A stretch of 64,000 nt of DNA from Skeletonema tropicum (Eukaryota > Bacillariophyta > Thalassiosirophyceae > Thalassiosirales > Thalassiosiraceae): NCBI GenBank assembly GCA_037178625.1, contig CM074128.1, positions 3,286,001 through 3,350,000 of the forward strand, in the 5' to 3' direction. Position numbers and translations under genes: made by a program. The notes beneath the pieces were generated by a model. The model was not told the origin of the DNA. It did no database searches and was given only the letters and a program-made list of their open reading frames with translations. Of the stretch, positions 21,867-32,384 are shown in pieces. Positions within the stretch are counted from its first letter, which is position 1. Each line of letters opens with the position of its first letter.

Positions 21867-22645
21867 ATGGACCCCTCAATCATCCTCGACTACATACCCA
21901 AACAGCTCCTTCCCAGCCTGGGAATTCCGCTGGTTGAGCTGCTGCCAGATCTTTGCCTCGGCTGGTGGACCCCTCCGAGCATGAATTTCAACAAGTACAA
22001 TCGCCTCAAGTATCTTCGTATACTTCTCCTCATCGTGGCATGGTATCCAGTGTTTGAATTGCTATTTCCAATTATTGAAGATAGCACTATCTATTCTGCT
22101 ACGGTGATCTTTGCACTTGGGTCGATTGTTGTCCGCCCATTTTTGATGGAGAAGCAGATCAAGCGTGTTACCAGCATTGGATTGTGGAATGGTGTTCTGC
22201 CAAAAGAGAAACGTGAGGCTTTGTGGATTGTTGTCACGAATTCAAAGGTAAGATGAAAACGGTTTTAGTTGGATTTATTTCACTTGATTTGCAAAAAATG
22301 TACACCTACAACTTATATCATCTTATTTTATATGTGCAGCCATCGGATATCAACAAATTTGATGAACTCGCCGCAAGATACATCAACTCCCCTACAAAGG
22401 TTGCTGCCGTCGTCTTGGCAATCATTTGCAGTCAAATATATGAGAAACTTCCGGTTATGGATGACAAAATAAAACTCTTGGCAGGGTTGACTGCTCAGAT
22501 AGTCGGAGGGATCGGTGTCGGTGGAGTGAGGCATTCAAATCTTATGGTTGACATCGTGTTCCGATTGATATTTGGGATAGGATTCATTACTATGCTTCAT
22601 TATCTGAGTGTTGTTTCCGATCAATTGATTATCAAGAGTCTTTAA
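21867..22645 (+). CDS. Hypothetical multipass membrane protein
   Basis: Two exons joined by the intron 22248-22339 (donor AAAG-gtaaga, acceptor gtgcag), giving about 227 residues. Hydrophobic segments include LKYLRILLLIVAWYPVFELL, YSATVIFALGSIVV, KVAAVVLAIICSQIY, a Gly-rich AGLTAQIVGGIGVGGV and VFRLIFGIGFITML. The open frame extends upstream without ATG; the ATG at 21867 is the first. Function not recognised. Confidence 0.65.
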
Positions 22646-22654
22646 TAGTAACTC

Positions 22655-25600
22655 TTACTTATTATACTTGAAGCAAATGGCAATTTCTTTACCACCATCT
22701 AAAAGTTCATATGCTTCTTGGACATCAGTCAACGTCATCCTCTTTGATATGAGCCTTGAGGGCTTGAGAGATCGCACCAAAGCCCATGTGAGAGCAAACC
22801 GACGATTCTTGTTCCATAGCCCAGTCATTGTTGACGAGATCGTTGACACTTGAGATGTCTGTATTGTCTTGTGACTGCGATGAAAATCTATCCCCAATTT
22901 AAGTGCAACGTCAGCATTGCCGTACCATGATCCAACGATGATGCGCCCATTATTCGATGTATTGTCGATTGCAGATTGAAGTGCTCGAGGATTTCCACTC
23001 ACTTCGATGCAAACGTCAAACGGTCCCGCTATCCCTGCAGCTTGTGGCTGCAAAGCACTCGTTGCACCCATATTTGACGACATTGCAAGTCTATCATCCA
23101 ATGCATCAAATGCAGTCACTGAACAAAATTGTTTGGTTGAGGAAATTGTCGACGAATGGTGTGTGGACAGTATAGCAGTCACCAAGAGCCCAATCAAACC
23201 TTGTCCGTAGACAGCAACATTCTCACCCAGTCGAACGTGTGCATCATGTACCAACGACAATGCGGTTTCAACCGACGGCATGAATATTGCATCTTCTGCC
23301 TATATTCCATCGGGAACTATTTGCAGCAGCATCTCTATCTACCACTACTCTCGACGAATGAGGTGAAAAAGTGAACACGTTTCTACCAATCAATGATTCT
23401 GCATCAGCCACATTGCAACCACATGCCACAACTCTCCCTACCAGGCTGTAGCCATAAGCAAGAGGATATTCCATCGACTCGTCTGCCATACCTTTGATAT
23501 TCACATCAAGTGATGCGGACTCGAAAGTGCCCTTGAATATCTTCAGCTCGGTACCACTTGACACAAGAGAGCACAAAGATTCGACTTCGATCTGATCTGG
23601 ACCGAGATCGTTCCGGTCCAACTCTTTATTCACTGTGGTTACATTGTAAGGAGAGACGAACTGAATTTCTTCCACAGGAACTCTTGATGTATTGTCACAT
23701 TCAGCATTCCTCCCTACCGAATTCATTTCGGATTCCTGAGTGCTGGAACTATCAACCAGGTGGAACAAGAGATCCACGTTGGAGACGATAATGGTCCGTG
23801 CATCTCTTCTTGACCTTCTTATCCATCCCGCGGCGTCAAATCCATTTTTAGTGATCTCACTAGCACCTGACAAGCCAAAGAAATACATCATTGTTTCCCA
23901 CAAGTAGTGATTTTGCTTGGGATGAATTATCCAATCAGATGATCCTTTTGCAATGAGGGAACCGCCAAAGTTACACATTGCGTTCACTATGCGTGAATGA
24001 TCTAAGTTGTGACCGTGAGTTATGAGAGACTGTGCATACATTTGAAAAGCTGTCGTGTCGGAAGGAACCAGTCGATTGCTCTTTTCATTTTCTGTAACAG
24101 GATGGGTCGTTTTGAATCGCGTCCCACCGGCAAAGGTGATGGGAAGATATACCAGTGGCGAAAGACTGCTTTTATGAGCAAATCTTTGCAACGATAAAAC
24201 AAGTTGATCGGGCTCGAAAAGGTCTGCAAAACAACATCCCATTATCAGATCTAACGATTCCGGTGGGTTTTGCTCGTTCTGAAAGTCTTTTGTTAGCATA
24301 TGTACCGTGACTTTCATTTCTGGAAGAGAGGCTTGCCACTTGTTACCAGTTACCTCTTTGAAACCCAATTTGCGTAGTTTCTCTTTGCATCCACCCAATA
24401 GATTGGAGTTCGACTCGTATGCAAAATATTCCAGTTCTGTTAATTTGCCACTATTGCCACTTGAACCAAGAATATTCCGAATTAGACTCAACATGCTTGC
24501 TTTCAACTGTTCATTGTCGCCTCCTCCATTCATGAATAGTTCAAGCATGGATAGCATCCCTGCTCCCAAATCGGCTACACGAAGTGTTCCATTTTTCGTT
24601 GTTTGCAAGCGTAATGCGAGTTCTTTCGCAAGCACCTTCCATACGGTTGTGTCAATTGCATTTGCATCTACTTTGTTCTTTGCACCAAGATATTTCACAT
24701 CGGAAAACGTATATTTGCTCAATGATGACTTTAGATCAAAAGGTATATTGTCATTGGGTAATATATGCCCTAAAGCTTCTGCTAGACCTTCTTCTAGAGT
24801 TCTGTCTTTACCATTTACGTGTATGCCATGAATTCCCACTGTGCTGGCTTGGCGAATGTTGTATAAAGAGTCGTCTAAAAGAACTATTCGTTTCGACTGA
24901 GGAGAATGTCTACTCAAAATCTGCTGGTAATATTGTTGAGGTGATGATTTTGTTGGATACACAGTAGGGCTCCCATCTTCTTCAGCATCAGGTGATAAAA
25001 TACCAGCAAGTTTTATGTTACGTAGCCCCATACTGTTTATGACTCGAATTATGTGTGCCTTTGGTGAGTTTGAAGCCAGGTAGACAGGATGAATATTAGA
25101 TATAGACTCTAACAGTTCAGCCAATGCACGACGTTTCTGGAGTGCGTTGCCGTGATCATAACCAGACCTACTCTTGCTGTCATCTTCATTCTTGACAAGA
25201 CCAGCGCGTATACCTAGCAAACAACCAAAGTCAATTGGGTCGTAGACTTCACTATAAAACTTGTTCATTGTTTCTTCTACCAGATGTGATGGAAGGGTGT
25301 GCCGAAGTCCTTCGATTGTAGAACCATACTTTTTGTACAACTCATCGCAATCCGCAGACGTTAGATTGAAATGCAGGAGTCCAAACAAATGAGTATTGCG
25401 AACGATTTGTGATTCAATCCCTTGGCCTACAGAAGATAAGAGTTCTTGCTCGGAATATAGACAGTTGTCTACGTCTATGATGATGACAAGTGGAGCGTCA
25501 TCATCAACATTGTAGACTGAGCCATCACCCCCGCGTGGCAGCTGTACGATAGAACTGGCATCGTGATGCAACGACAACGACTCTGTTGTCCAGCCAGAAG

Positions 25601-25655
25601 CGTAGACGGTGTAGTAGATGACAAGAATCAACGTTGTCAGAGCGTTCATGATCAT
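22655..25655 (-). CDS. Three-domain fusion: HAD nucleotidase, SAM methyltransferase, MDR dehydrogenase
   Basis: After a signal peptide (TTLILVIYYTVYASGW), residues about 55-300 form a HAD hydrolase like SDT1/PHM8 pyrimidine 5'-nucleotidases: motif I IIIDVDNCLY, motif II YLASNSPKAH and motif IV VLLDDSLYNIRQA. Next is a methyltransferase-like region with motif I RVADLGAGMLSM. The last third is a medium-chain dehydrogenase resembling the BchC-like zinc-independent group: SLVSSGTELKIFKGTFE, YPLAYGYSLVGRVVACG, then PSVETALSLVHDA and the nucleotide loop AVYGQGLIGLL. The frame slips by one near 23310-23325 and an in-frame TAG lies just past it, so the last about 220 residues are off-frame. One gene by continuity; function of the fusion unknown. 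Confidence 0.75.
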
Positions 25656-25941
25656 ACTACACCAGGCGAGACCTACTTGAATAGTGAGTATGTAGTATGC
25701 GTCATGATCGAGCCAGATCGAGCCGCGAGAGGAGGAGACAAATTTGGCGCGCTCTCGGTGTCAAGTTCAAAGATCCATTTGCCCTCGCTTCTCGCTTAGC
25801 TTCGCTTGCGTTGATTGAATGCTGTTGATTGTGCCTTCTTGCTCATGTTGCATGCAGCTTGCAATGCGGAGATACATAGCAGCTTGCAGATCGGCTTTAT
25901 TTATTAGCGCTCTACTGTCGGTTACCCATATCACATAGAGA

Positions 25942-27195
25942 ATGAAACTTCTGAAAGGATTAGTTCGATGCTTCTCCTCATACGATCCTCCATTATGGTC
26001 GCAGCCGCTGGAGTTGATGTCCTCAGGGATAGAGATAGGGTTGACGATGCTTGTACCTACCATTGCCATAATATTGATCGGTTCAATACTTCCATCATCG
26101 ACGACGACACCAGCATCCATAAACTATGATGGCTTGTTGACTTCATCGCTCGTTGATTCGTTTTCTCCACATGCGTCACAAGCAGCGCATATATCATTAC
26201 CACCATCTACATCGATCATAGACATGTCTTACATTGGCAGACTTTTCACTCTGTCAATTTTCTCTCCAGTAACATTTGATATACTGTTTCGCCATTTTCT
26301 ACCGATTACACGAATAACACTGAGACGTCTGGTGGTTGTGTTAGGGAGCCGAAAGGCAGCAGATACAAGAGCAAAAGCTATTTTATCACAGAGACTCCGA
26401 GAAGGACGTGCAAAAAGGCGTCGTGGATACGATTTGTATTTCCCACCAAAACAGGTCGATAAGTTAGGAATCAAACAAAGAGGAAAGGTATTGATTCCAT
26501 CACTATTCTTCTTCCCTGGATTTGGAATCGACCACGTAGCATACTCAGACTTGGCTGCAAGAATCTCGGATGAAGGAATTGCAGTTGCAGTGATTTCACT
26601 GGAGCCATTGCGGCTGGCACATAAAGCTCTTGGAGGTGGCATCGATGAAATACGCCGCTTTGTGCGAGTAGCTGGTAAAGACATTTCAAAATACTACAAG
26701 GATGATTCCTCACCGTTGATCATAGAGTGGAATATAGGTGGACACTCAATGGGCGGCTACAACTCATTGCAGCTTGCAGAAGACATAATGAATCAATCTG
26801 AAGTACCTTCCGTCATATTGAAAAACAAGAAGTCAGTATCTCGAATTGGGTCAGACATTGTTGTGTGGGCTGCAGGAAATATTGTTGACGGTGTTCCGAA
26901 CCTTCGAATCAACAAACGACCACCACTTCGTGTACTTGTGCTAAATGGTTCAAACGATGGCATTGTGCAAATGTCTCCACAACAGAAACGCGCATTGCTG
27001 TCAAGATTACCGAAATCAACAACAGAGTTGCGCTCAATAAAGGGTGCAAATCATTCCGGCTTTGCTTCGTACGATACCGCTAGTAAGAGCAGCTCCACGT
27101 TTGCAATGAATGGCCCTCGAACGATCTCAGTGGAAGCGCAACACCATGAAGCATGCAGCCGAACAACTCGCTTTTTGCTTGATAGGTACAAATGA
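25942..27195 (+). CDS. Alpha/beta hydrolase, membrane-anchored
   Basis: 417 residues. There are two N-terminal hydrophobic segments (IGLTMLVPTIAIILIGSIL and FTLSIFSPVTFDILF). The hydrolase follows: PSLFFFPGFGIDHVAYSDLA (oxyanion strand), GGHSMGGYNS with the nucleophile Ser, VLVLNGSNDGIV with the Asp and KGANHSGFASYD with the His. All catalytic triad members are visible. It fits the dienelactone-hydrolase-like Abhydrolase_5 group. Substrate unknown. Confidence 0.8.
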   Translation: MKLLKGLVRCFSSYDPPLWSQPLELMSSGIEIGLTMLVPTIAIILIGSILPSSTTTPASINYDGLLTSSLVDSFSPHASQAAHISLPPSTSIIDMSYIGRLFTLSIFSPVTFDILFRHFLPITRITLRRLVVVLGSRKAADTRAKAILSQRLREGRAKRRRGYDLYFPPKQVDKLGIKQRGKVLIPSLFFFPGFGIDHVAYSDLAARISDEGIAVAVISLEPLRLAHKALGGGIDEIRRFVRVAGKDISKYYKDDSSPLIIEWNIGGHSMGGYNSLQLAEDIMNQSEVPSVILKNKKSVSRIGSDIVVWAAGNIVDGVPNLRINKRPPLRVLVLNGSNDGIVQMSPQQKRALLSRLPKSTTELRSIKGANHSGFASYDTASKSSSTFAMNGPRTISVEAQHHEACSRTTRFLLDRYK

Positions 27196-27532
27196 AAATA
27201 GTAAAGTATTGCCACAACTAATAGTAATATATCTCTCACATCTGGCCAACCTTCAGCTTCACCTTTGTGTTCTTTAGCTTGCTACAATACACTTCTCCTT
27301 CGTGAACAACGCAATAAATGAAGGACGAAGAGACCCCTACTGACGGTATGGTTAGTGACAATTATAAACTTTCGACATTTGAAGTGACACAGCATGAAAA
27401 AAGATATCCGAGTCCGTCCGTTCGACATTTTTTTTTATTCCAAGCGCCAAGCCAACTGAACGCTGTCACTATCATACAACTCATTCTTTCAAACGTGAAG
27501 AGCGAGGCATAGAATTAATAGGAGTACTAACC
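27196..27532. other. Intergenic spacer
   Basis: 3'UTR of the hydrolase and upstream region of the GT-B-like gene. A T-rich tract at about 27430 (ttttttttatt) is present. No coding sequence supported. Confidence 0.4.
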
Positions 27533-29095
27533 ATGATAGACCTAAAATCGTGGGCACCGGCCCTTACCGTAATTGCTTCAATTGCAGGAACCGCCTATAT
27601 CTCGTGGCGCATCGTCCTTCTGCTAGCACCAGGTCTCTACAAAGGAATGATTAAGAACAACACGATTAGTGTAGATGACTTCGTCGGTGGCCCTCCCAGC
27701 TCAACATCTGCTTTCAAGTCCTGGTTTCTCAACCGATTGAATGTTGGCACCCGCGTGGCGAAGAAAGAGGGATATCCTCTCAAAACAGAAGATAGTGATA
27801 AGGTGGCTGGATTGAAGGTTACCTCACGCAATGAAACAGGAAAGGAAGGAGTGGCAACGAAATCTGACAACCCTCCAGTTGTAGTTGGAACTATTCGTAT
27901 GGGTTTCGGCCACCATCGTATTGCATATGCAGCTACTTCTTGGGGACTTGGTGAAAAGAAAGGTAAAGATGACAGAGAGACTTTTTTCCATGACTTCCTA
28001 AACATTGAATCTGAAGAGGCACAGCTCATCAAAGATATGGATAAAATGTATTCAAAGGGATCCAGATTGGCATCTGAGCTTGGTGGCACAGTGGAGAAGT
28101 TTTGGGGCAGCTTAACAAAGTCAGGAGATGAAGACTCACTCCGTTGCACCTACCAATTCTCTGAACACATGGTTCCGCTCATTAATGGTCTGGACAAGAA
28201 TTCACCTATTATTGCAAGTCACTCAATGGTTGCATGTGCTGCTGTTGCCGCCGGATTCAAGAACGTCATCAACCTCGTCATTGATAATCATGCACAGTGG
28301 TTTGTAGTCGTTCCGGGTTGCTTGAACCTCGTCCAAGGTCCATCGAACTATCATTCCTTGTTAAAGATGGGAGTACCAGAAGACCAGGTTCAAATTGCTG
28401 GGCATTGGATTCCTCGTGACTTGGTGGAGGGCATTCCAGATGCATCTGCCCGTCGTACAGCTCGCAGGAAGGCTGGCAAACCTCTCCGTATCATCATCCC
28501 TGTTGGTGGAGCTGGTGCTCAACGAAAGTTTATTATTAGCTTGATCGGTGCTCTTTCAGGTCTGGTAAAGGAAGGGAAGGTTCAGTTGTTTTTGAACGCT
28601 GGTGACCACAAGCACATGAAGGAAGCTTTTGTTGAGGCACTGGAGTCAAATACCATGGATTATGACAAGGTTACTGATATGAAGGGAGTTCAGTCGTTCC
28701 GCGAAATGGCGCTTACCGAAGAACCAAAGAAGAATGTGACATTGTTCACATACACCGATTACTTCACTGCTGTTGCAACTACTGATATTCTTTGTAACGT
28801 CGCAGATGTGCTTTGTTGTAAGCCTAGTGAGCTCGCATTTTATCCCATCCCCAAGCTCATGATTCGCAGGGTTGGAGATCACGAAGCCTACTCAGCTATG
28901 CGTGCGTCTGAACTTGGTGATGGTACACTTGAAGTCCGTGAGGTCCCAGAGGCTGTTCGATATGTTGAACTTTTCTTGAGCACAAAGTTAATCGAAACAA
29001 TGAACAATTCTATCGAAGCAAACAACAAAATTGGTGTCTACGATGGTTGCAAAAATGCAATGCGCATTGCGCTGGAAAGAGCCGAAAAAATGTAA
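27533..29095 (+). CDS. GT-B-fold-like protein (MurG/MGDG-synthase-like pattern), membrane-anchored
   Basis: 520 residues with one N-terminal membrane helix (ALTVIASIAGTAYISWRIVLL). The body has a first Rossmann-like start with GTIRMGFGHHRIAYAATSWG (Gly-His-His, as in glycosyltransferases that bind a lipid acceptor), LVIDNHAQWFVVVPG, and a second nucleotide-type strand PVGGAGAQRKFIISLIG followed by Asp/Glu-rich helices. This recalls MurG and monogalactosyldiacylglycerol synthases, but key sugar-nucleotide motifs are not obvious. It may be an uncharacterised glycosyltransferase-like family shared with bacteria. Single exon, intact. Confidence 0.55.
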   Translation: MIDLKSWAPALTVIASIAGTAYISWRIVLLLAPGLYKGMIKNNTISVDDFVGGPPSSTSAFKSWFLNRLNVGTRVAKKEGYPLKTEDSDKVAGLKVTSRNETGKEGVATKSDNPPVVVGTIRMGFGHHRIAYAATSWGLGEKKGKDDRETFFHDFLNIESEEAQLIKDMDKMYSKGSRLASELGGTVEKFWGSLTKSGDEDSLRCTYQFSEHMVPLINGLDKNSPIIASHSMVACAAVAAGFKNVINLVIDNHAQWFVVVPGCLNLVQGPSNYHSLLKMGVPEDQVQIAGHWIPRDLVEGIPDASARRTARRKAGKPLRIIIPVGGAGAQRKFIISLIGALSGLVKEGKVQLFLNAGDHKHMKEAFVEALESNTMDYDKVTDMKGVQSFREMALTEEPKKNVTLFTYTDYFTAVATTDILCNVADVLCCKPSELAFYPIPKLMIRRVGDHEAYSAMRASELGDGTLEVREVPEAVRYVELFLSTKLIETMNNSIEANNKIGVYDGCKNAMRIALERAEKM

Positions 29096-29136
29096 CTTGA
29101 TGTTCTAAAGTAATTCATCTTTTTTATGTATTTTAA

Positions 29137-31862
29137 TCACAATTCTTCAGATTCCATGACCTTTTTTGGCACGATGCTAACTGTGCTAATGCTATCGCCA
29201 TTTCTCACGTCAACCTTTTGTACGACTACACCGGTGGCAGCACGTCCTTGGACTGGAATGTCTTTCACCTGTTGCCTCACCATAACACCTTGCGAAGTAA
29301 TGAGAAGAATTTCATCTTCTTCGTTGACTACCCGCATGGTGCTCACCCTGTCATCGACTCGGCCAGCTTTGAATTTGATCGCAATCACACCAGAGCCACC
29401 ACGTTTTGTTGTTCGGAATTCTTCAGTCTTTACGCGTTTGCCGTATCCTTCCGTAGTCATGCATAACAGGTATTCATCGTCTTCACTCAGTACATTCATA
29501 TCGGCGATAGTGTCTCCCTTTTTCAGTGTCATTGACTTCACACCTCGACTAGTTCTACTCGTTGGCCTCATGTCCTCGGCACGAAAACGTGTTGATTGAC
29601 CCCTTGTGGAGCTCACTAAAATATCATCCTTATCTGTACACCTCTCACACCAATTCAGTCTATCTCCAGCAGCCAAAGTTGCAATAATGAGACCCCTGGA
29701 AGTAAGCTTTTCAAATGCAGCAAGCGGAGTCTTTTTTATCCAACCATACTCTGTCGCTAGCACAATGAACTCATCCTTTGAGAATTTTGAAACAGGGAGG
29801 ACTGAAGTGACGACATCATCCGCCTTCACGGGCAAGACTGATGGGATAGGAGCCCCCTTGGCAGTTCGACCCCCCTCAGGAACCTGATACCCTCTTAAAC
29901 CATACGCAACTCCACTTTGAGTTGTCATCAAAATAGTGTCGTGATCGTTGCAAGTGAAGCAGTGAGCTACCTCATTGTCATCTGTAGTACTGGATGTTCC
30001 CTTCTTTCCCCGAGTCCCTCGGTTTTGACTTTCAAATGTCTTCAATGGCATTCGCTTGATATATCCACCTCTGGTAACAACGATAACAGATCTTTTATTC
30101 TGCACTAGATCAATCTCTTCCTTTTCACCTTCCTCTGGCAATATTTTGGTCCTACGTGGCACTCCAAACTTCTTCTTGATAGCATCGAACTCTTCCACCA
30201 TTGTATCATGCACAGCTTTATCATTTGTCAGAAGGTTACGCAGGCTTGACTGACTTTCTGCAAGAGTCTTCCGCTCGTCGTTAAGTTTGTCTCCATTCAA
30301 ACGAGTAAGCTGCCCAAGTTGTAGTTTCAGTACAGCATCAGTTTGTGCACTAGTCAAACAAAATTTAGAATTTTCTGGATCCATCAGAGCTGTACGAGCA
30401 GACTCTTGATCGGGAGCGTTTCTAACAATCTCAATCACTTCATCTGTGTATTCGAGAGCAATCAAAAGGCCCTCGACAATATGAATTCTGTTTTCAACCT
30501 TGTCCAACTGGAACACGCATTTGTTCCTGATAGTCTGGAAGCGAAAATCAAGGAAACAGTCCAGAGCTTCACGGAGAGTGAACCGCTGAGGTACTGTACC
30601 GCTACCGAACAAGGCCAAGAAGTTGCCCGAGAAGGTAGTTTGAAGTGGCGTCTTTTTGAAGAGGTTATTTTGGACAACAGCAGCGACCGCATCTCTCTTC
30701 AATTCAATAACAACCCTAATACCATCACGATCACTTTCATCACGCAAATCGGCGATACCATCCAACTTCTTTTCATTGACCAGAGCGGCAATACGTTCCA
30801 TTAGAGTAGCCTTGTTCACTTGATAGGGCAGTTCAGTAACAATAATGGCGTTACGCTTTGATTTCTTCCCTTTAACTTCCTCCAGATGCATAACTGCACG
30901 CATGACAATACCTCCATTGCCCGTCGTGAAGAGTTTTCTTGCCCCAGACTTCCCAATAATAGTCGCTGCTGTTGGGAAATCAGGTCCTGGGATCATTCTC
31001 ATCAATGCATTGTCTGTCACCTCCTTCTCGCCTTCATTCCTACTTGTAGTCATCGCCATACATGCAGTCATCAATTCTTCCAAGTTGTGAGGAGGAATAT
31101 TCGTCGCCATACCCACAGCGATACCCGCTCCTCCATTTAGTAAGAGCAAGGGAACCTTGGCAGGCAATACACTCGGTTCATATTCATTTCCATCAAAGTT
31201 TGGTAAAAACTCAACTGTATCCATATTGATATCATCCAAGAGAGTTTCCTGAAGCAATCCTAGTCAACTTACATTCTGTATAACGCATTGCTGCGGCGGG
31301 ATCAGCATCTATACTACCAAAGTTACCATGGCCATCAATCAAGGGTGCATTCGTCGAGAAGGGTTGAGCAAGTCGAACCAGTGCATCATACACGGCGTTA
31401 TCTCCATGAGGATGATACTTGCCAGAGACTTCACCCACAACACGTGCACACTTTCTGTAGGAACTACCGGGATTCAGTCCCAATCCATTCATGGCATACA
31501 ATATCCTGCGATGAACAGGTTTCATCCCATCACGTGCATCGGGAAGTGCGCGACCCAATATAATGCTGAGGGCGTATTGCATGAAGGATGATGCTATCTC
31601 ATCAGGTAAATCAATGACATCTCTTGACTCGGAAAGGAGTTCATTTGCCTGAGCTGCGATGTCAGCCTCCGAAACATAACCAGCGTTTGGATCGAAAGAG
31701 CCAGCTTCATCAGTGGATTGTGAGTGAAGGACATGATGTGACAATGTCGGCTTTATTCTGGGATGTATTGTTGTGAAACCTAAGACTCCATTAATCGAGC
31801 ACACCAAGAGAATAAGTGTTGCAAGTGTGATAGCTACAGGATCTTCTCCTAACTTCTTTCAT
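29137..31862 (-). CDS. gyrA: Organellar DNA gyrase subunit A
   Basis: Type II topoisomerase subunit that breaks and rejoins DNA to introduce negative supercoils. Visible: [31 protein letters not shown], the active-site Tyr in [19 protein letters not shown] and the GyrA box [10 protein letters not shown] of the C-terminal DNA-wrapping domain. The N-terminus has a signal-peptide core ([18 protein letters not shown]) followed by FTT, the plastid pattern. An ATG at 31862 precedes it but is one base out of frame (about 31845), and another 1-nt slip (extra T near 31262) splits [11 protein letters not shown] from QETLLDD. The residue equivalent to E. coli Ser83 is Asn. Plastid location inferred from the presequence. 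Confidence 0.9.
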
Positions 31863-32384
31863 ATTGTTGCGTGATCTGATTCCAACAACGCAAATTTGCT
31901 GCAACGAAAATTATGTGGTGTGATGTATGTGACGCGAAGCAAACGTTGTGGAGATGTCAACAGCAGCCGAAGACAAATCAGCAGCAGTGAATATCTGTAT
32001 AGGAGAGAGTGGCGCTTTCGCAGAGGCTCGGTTAACACTTGTGGTGTAGTCAACACTGGTGCTAGTGATACGTACTGAGTTGATGGGTACTGCAATTGAT
32101 GCTTGCTATTGTAGCTTGGCTTGTGGCCTATGGCTTGCTGCGCTTTTGTTGGAGTTTGAAGTAGTGATGGGTGTTACTTCGTGTTACATGTAACTGTTAC
32201 AGAGTGCCCATGGCCCTTGCTTTCCTCTTCATCGCACTTTCTTTGCTTTGCGCAGCTTTTCCTGCACTTCTCGTGTCAAATTTGCCAAATGCCAATGCTT
32301 CCATGGCATCTGCCGAAAGAATCCTTTCACATCACATGCTGTCAACACAATCATTATCGGTAGACACAACATCACCATACAACA
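31863..32384. other. Divergent promoter region between gyrA and HMGS-KS
   Basis: About 520 bp. At 32210-32380 a plus-strand frame encodes a signal-peptide-like stretch (MALAFLFIALSLLCAAFPAL). It is in a different frame from the HMG-CoA synthase, so it may be an upstream coding exon lost by an indel, or chance. No other features seen. Confidence 0.4.

Noticed and set aside
31240..31265. Intron splitting gyrA
   Set aside because: A GTAAGT-like donor is present, but the only fitting acceptor gives 24 nt and removes conserved residues; a single extra T explains the break.
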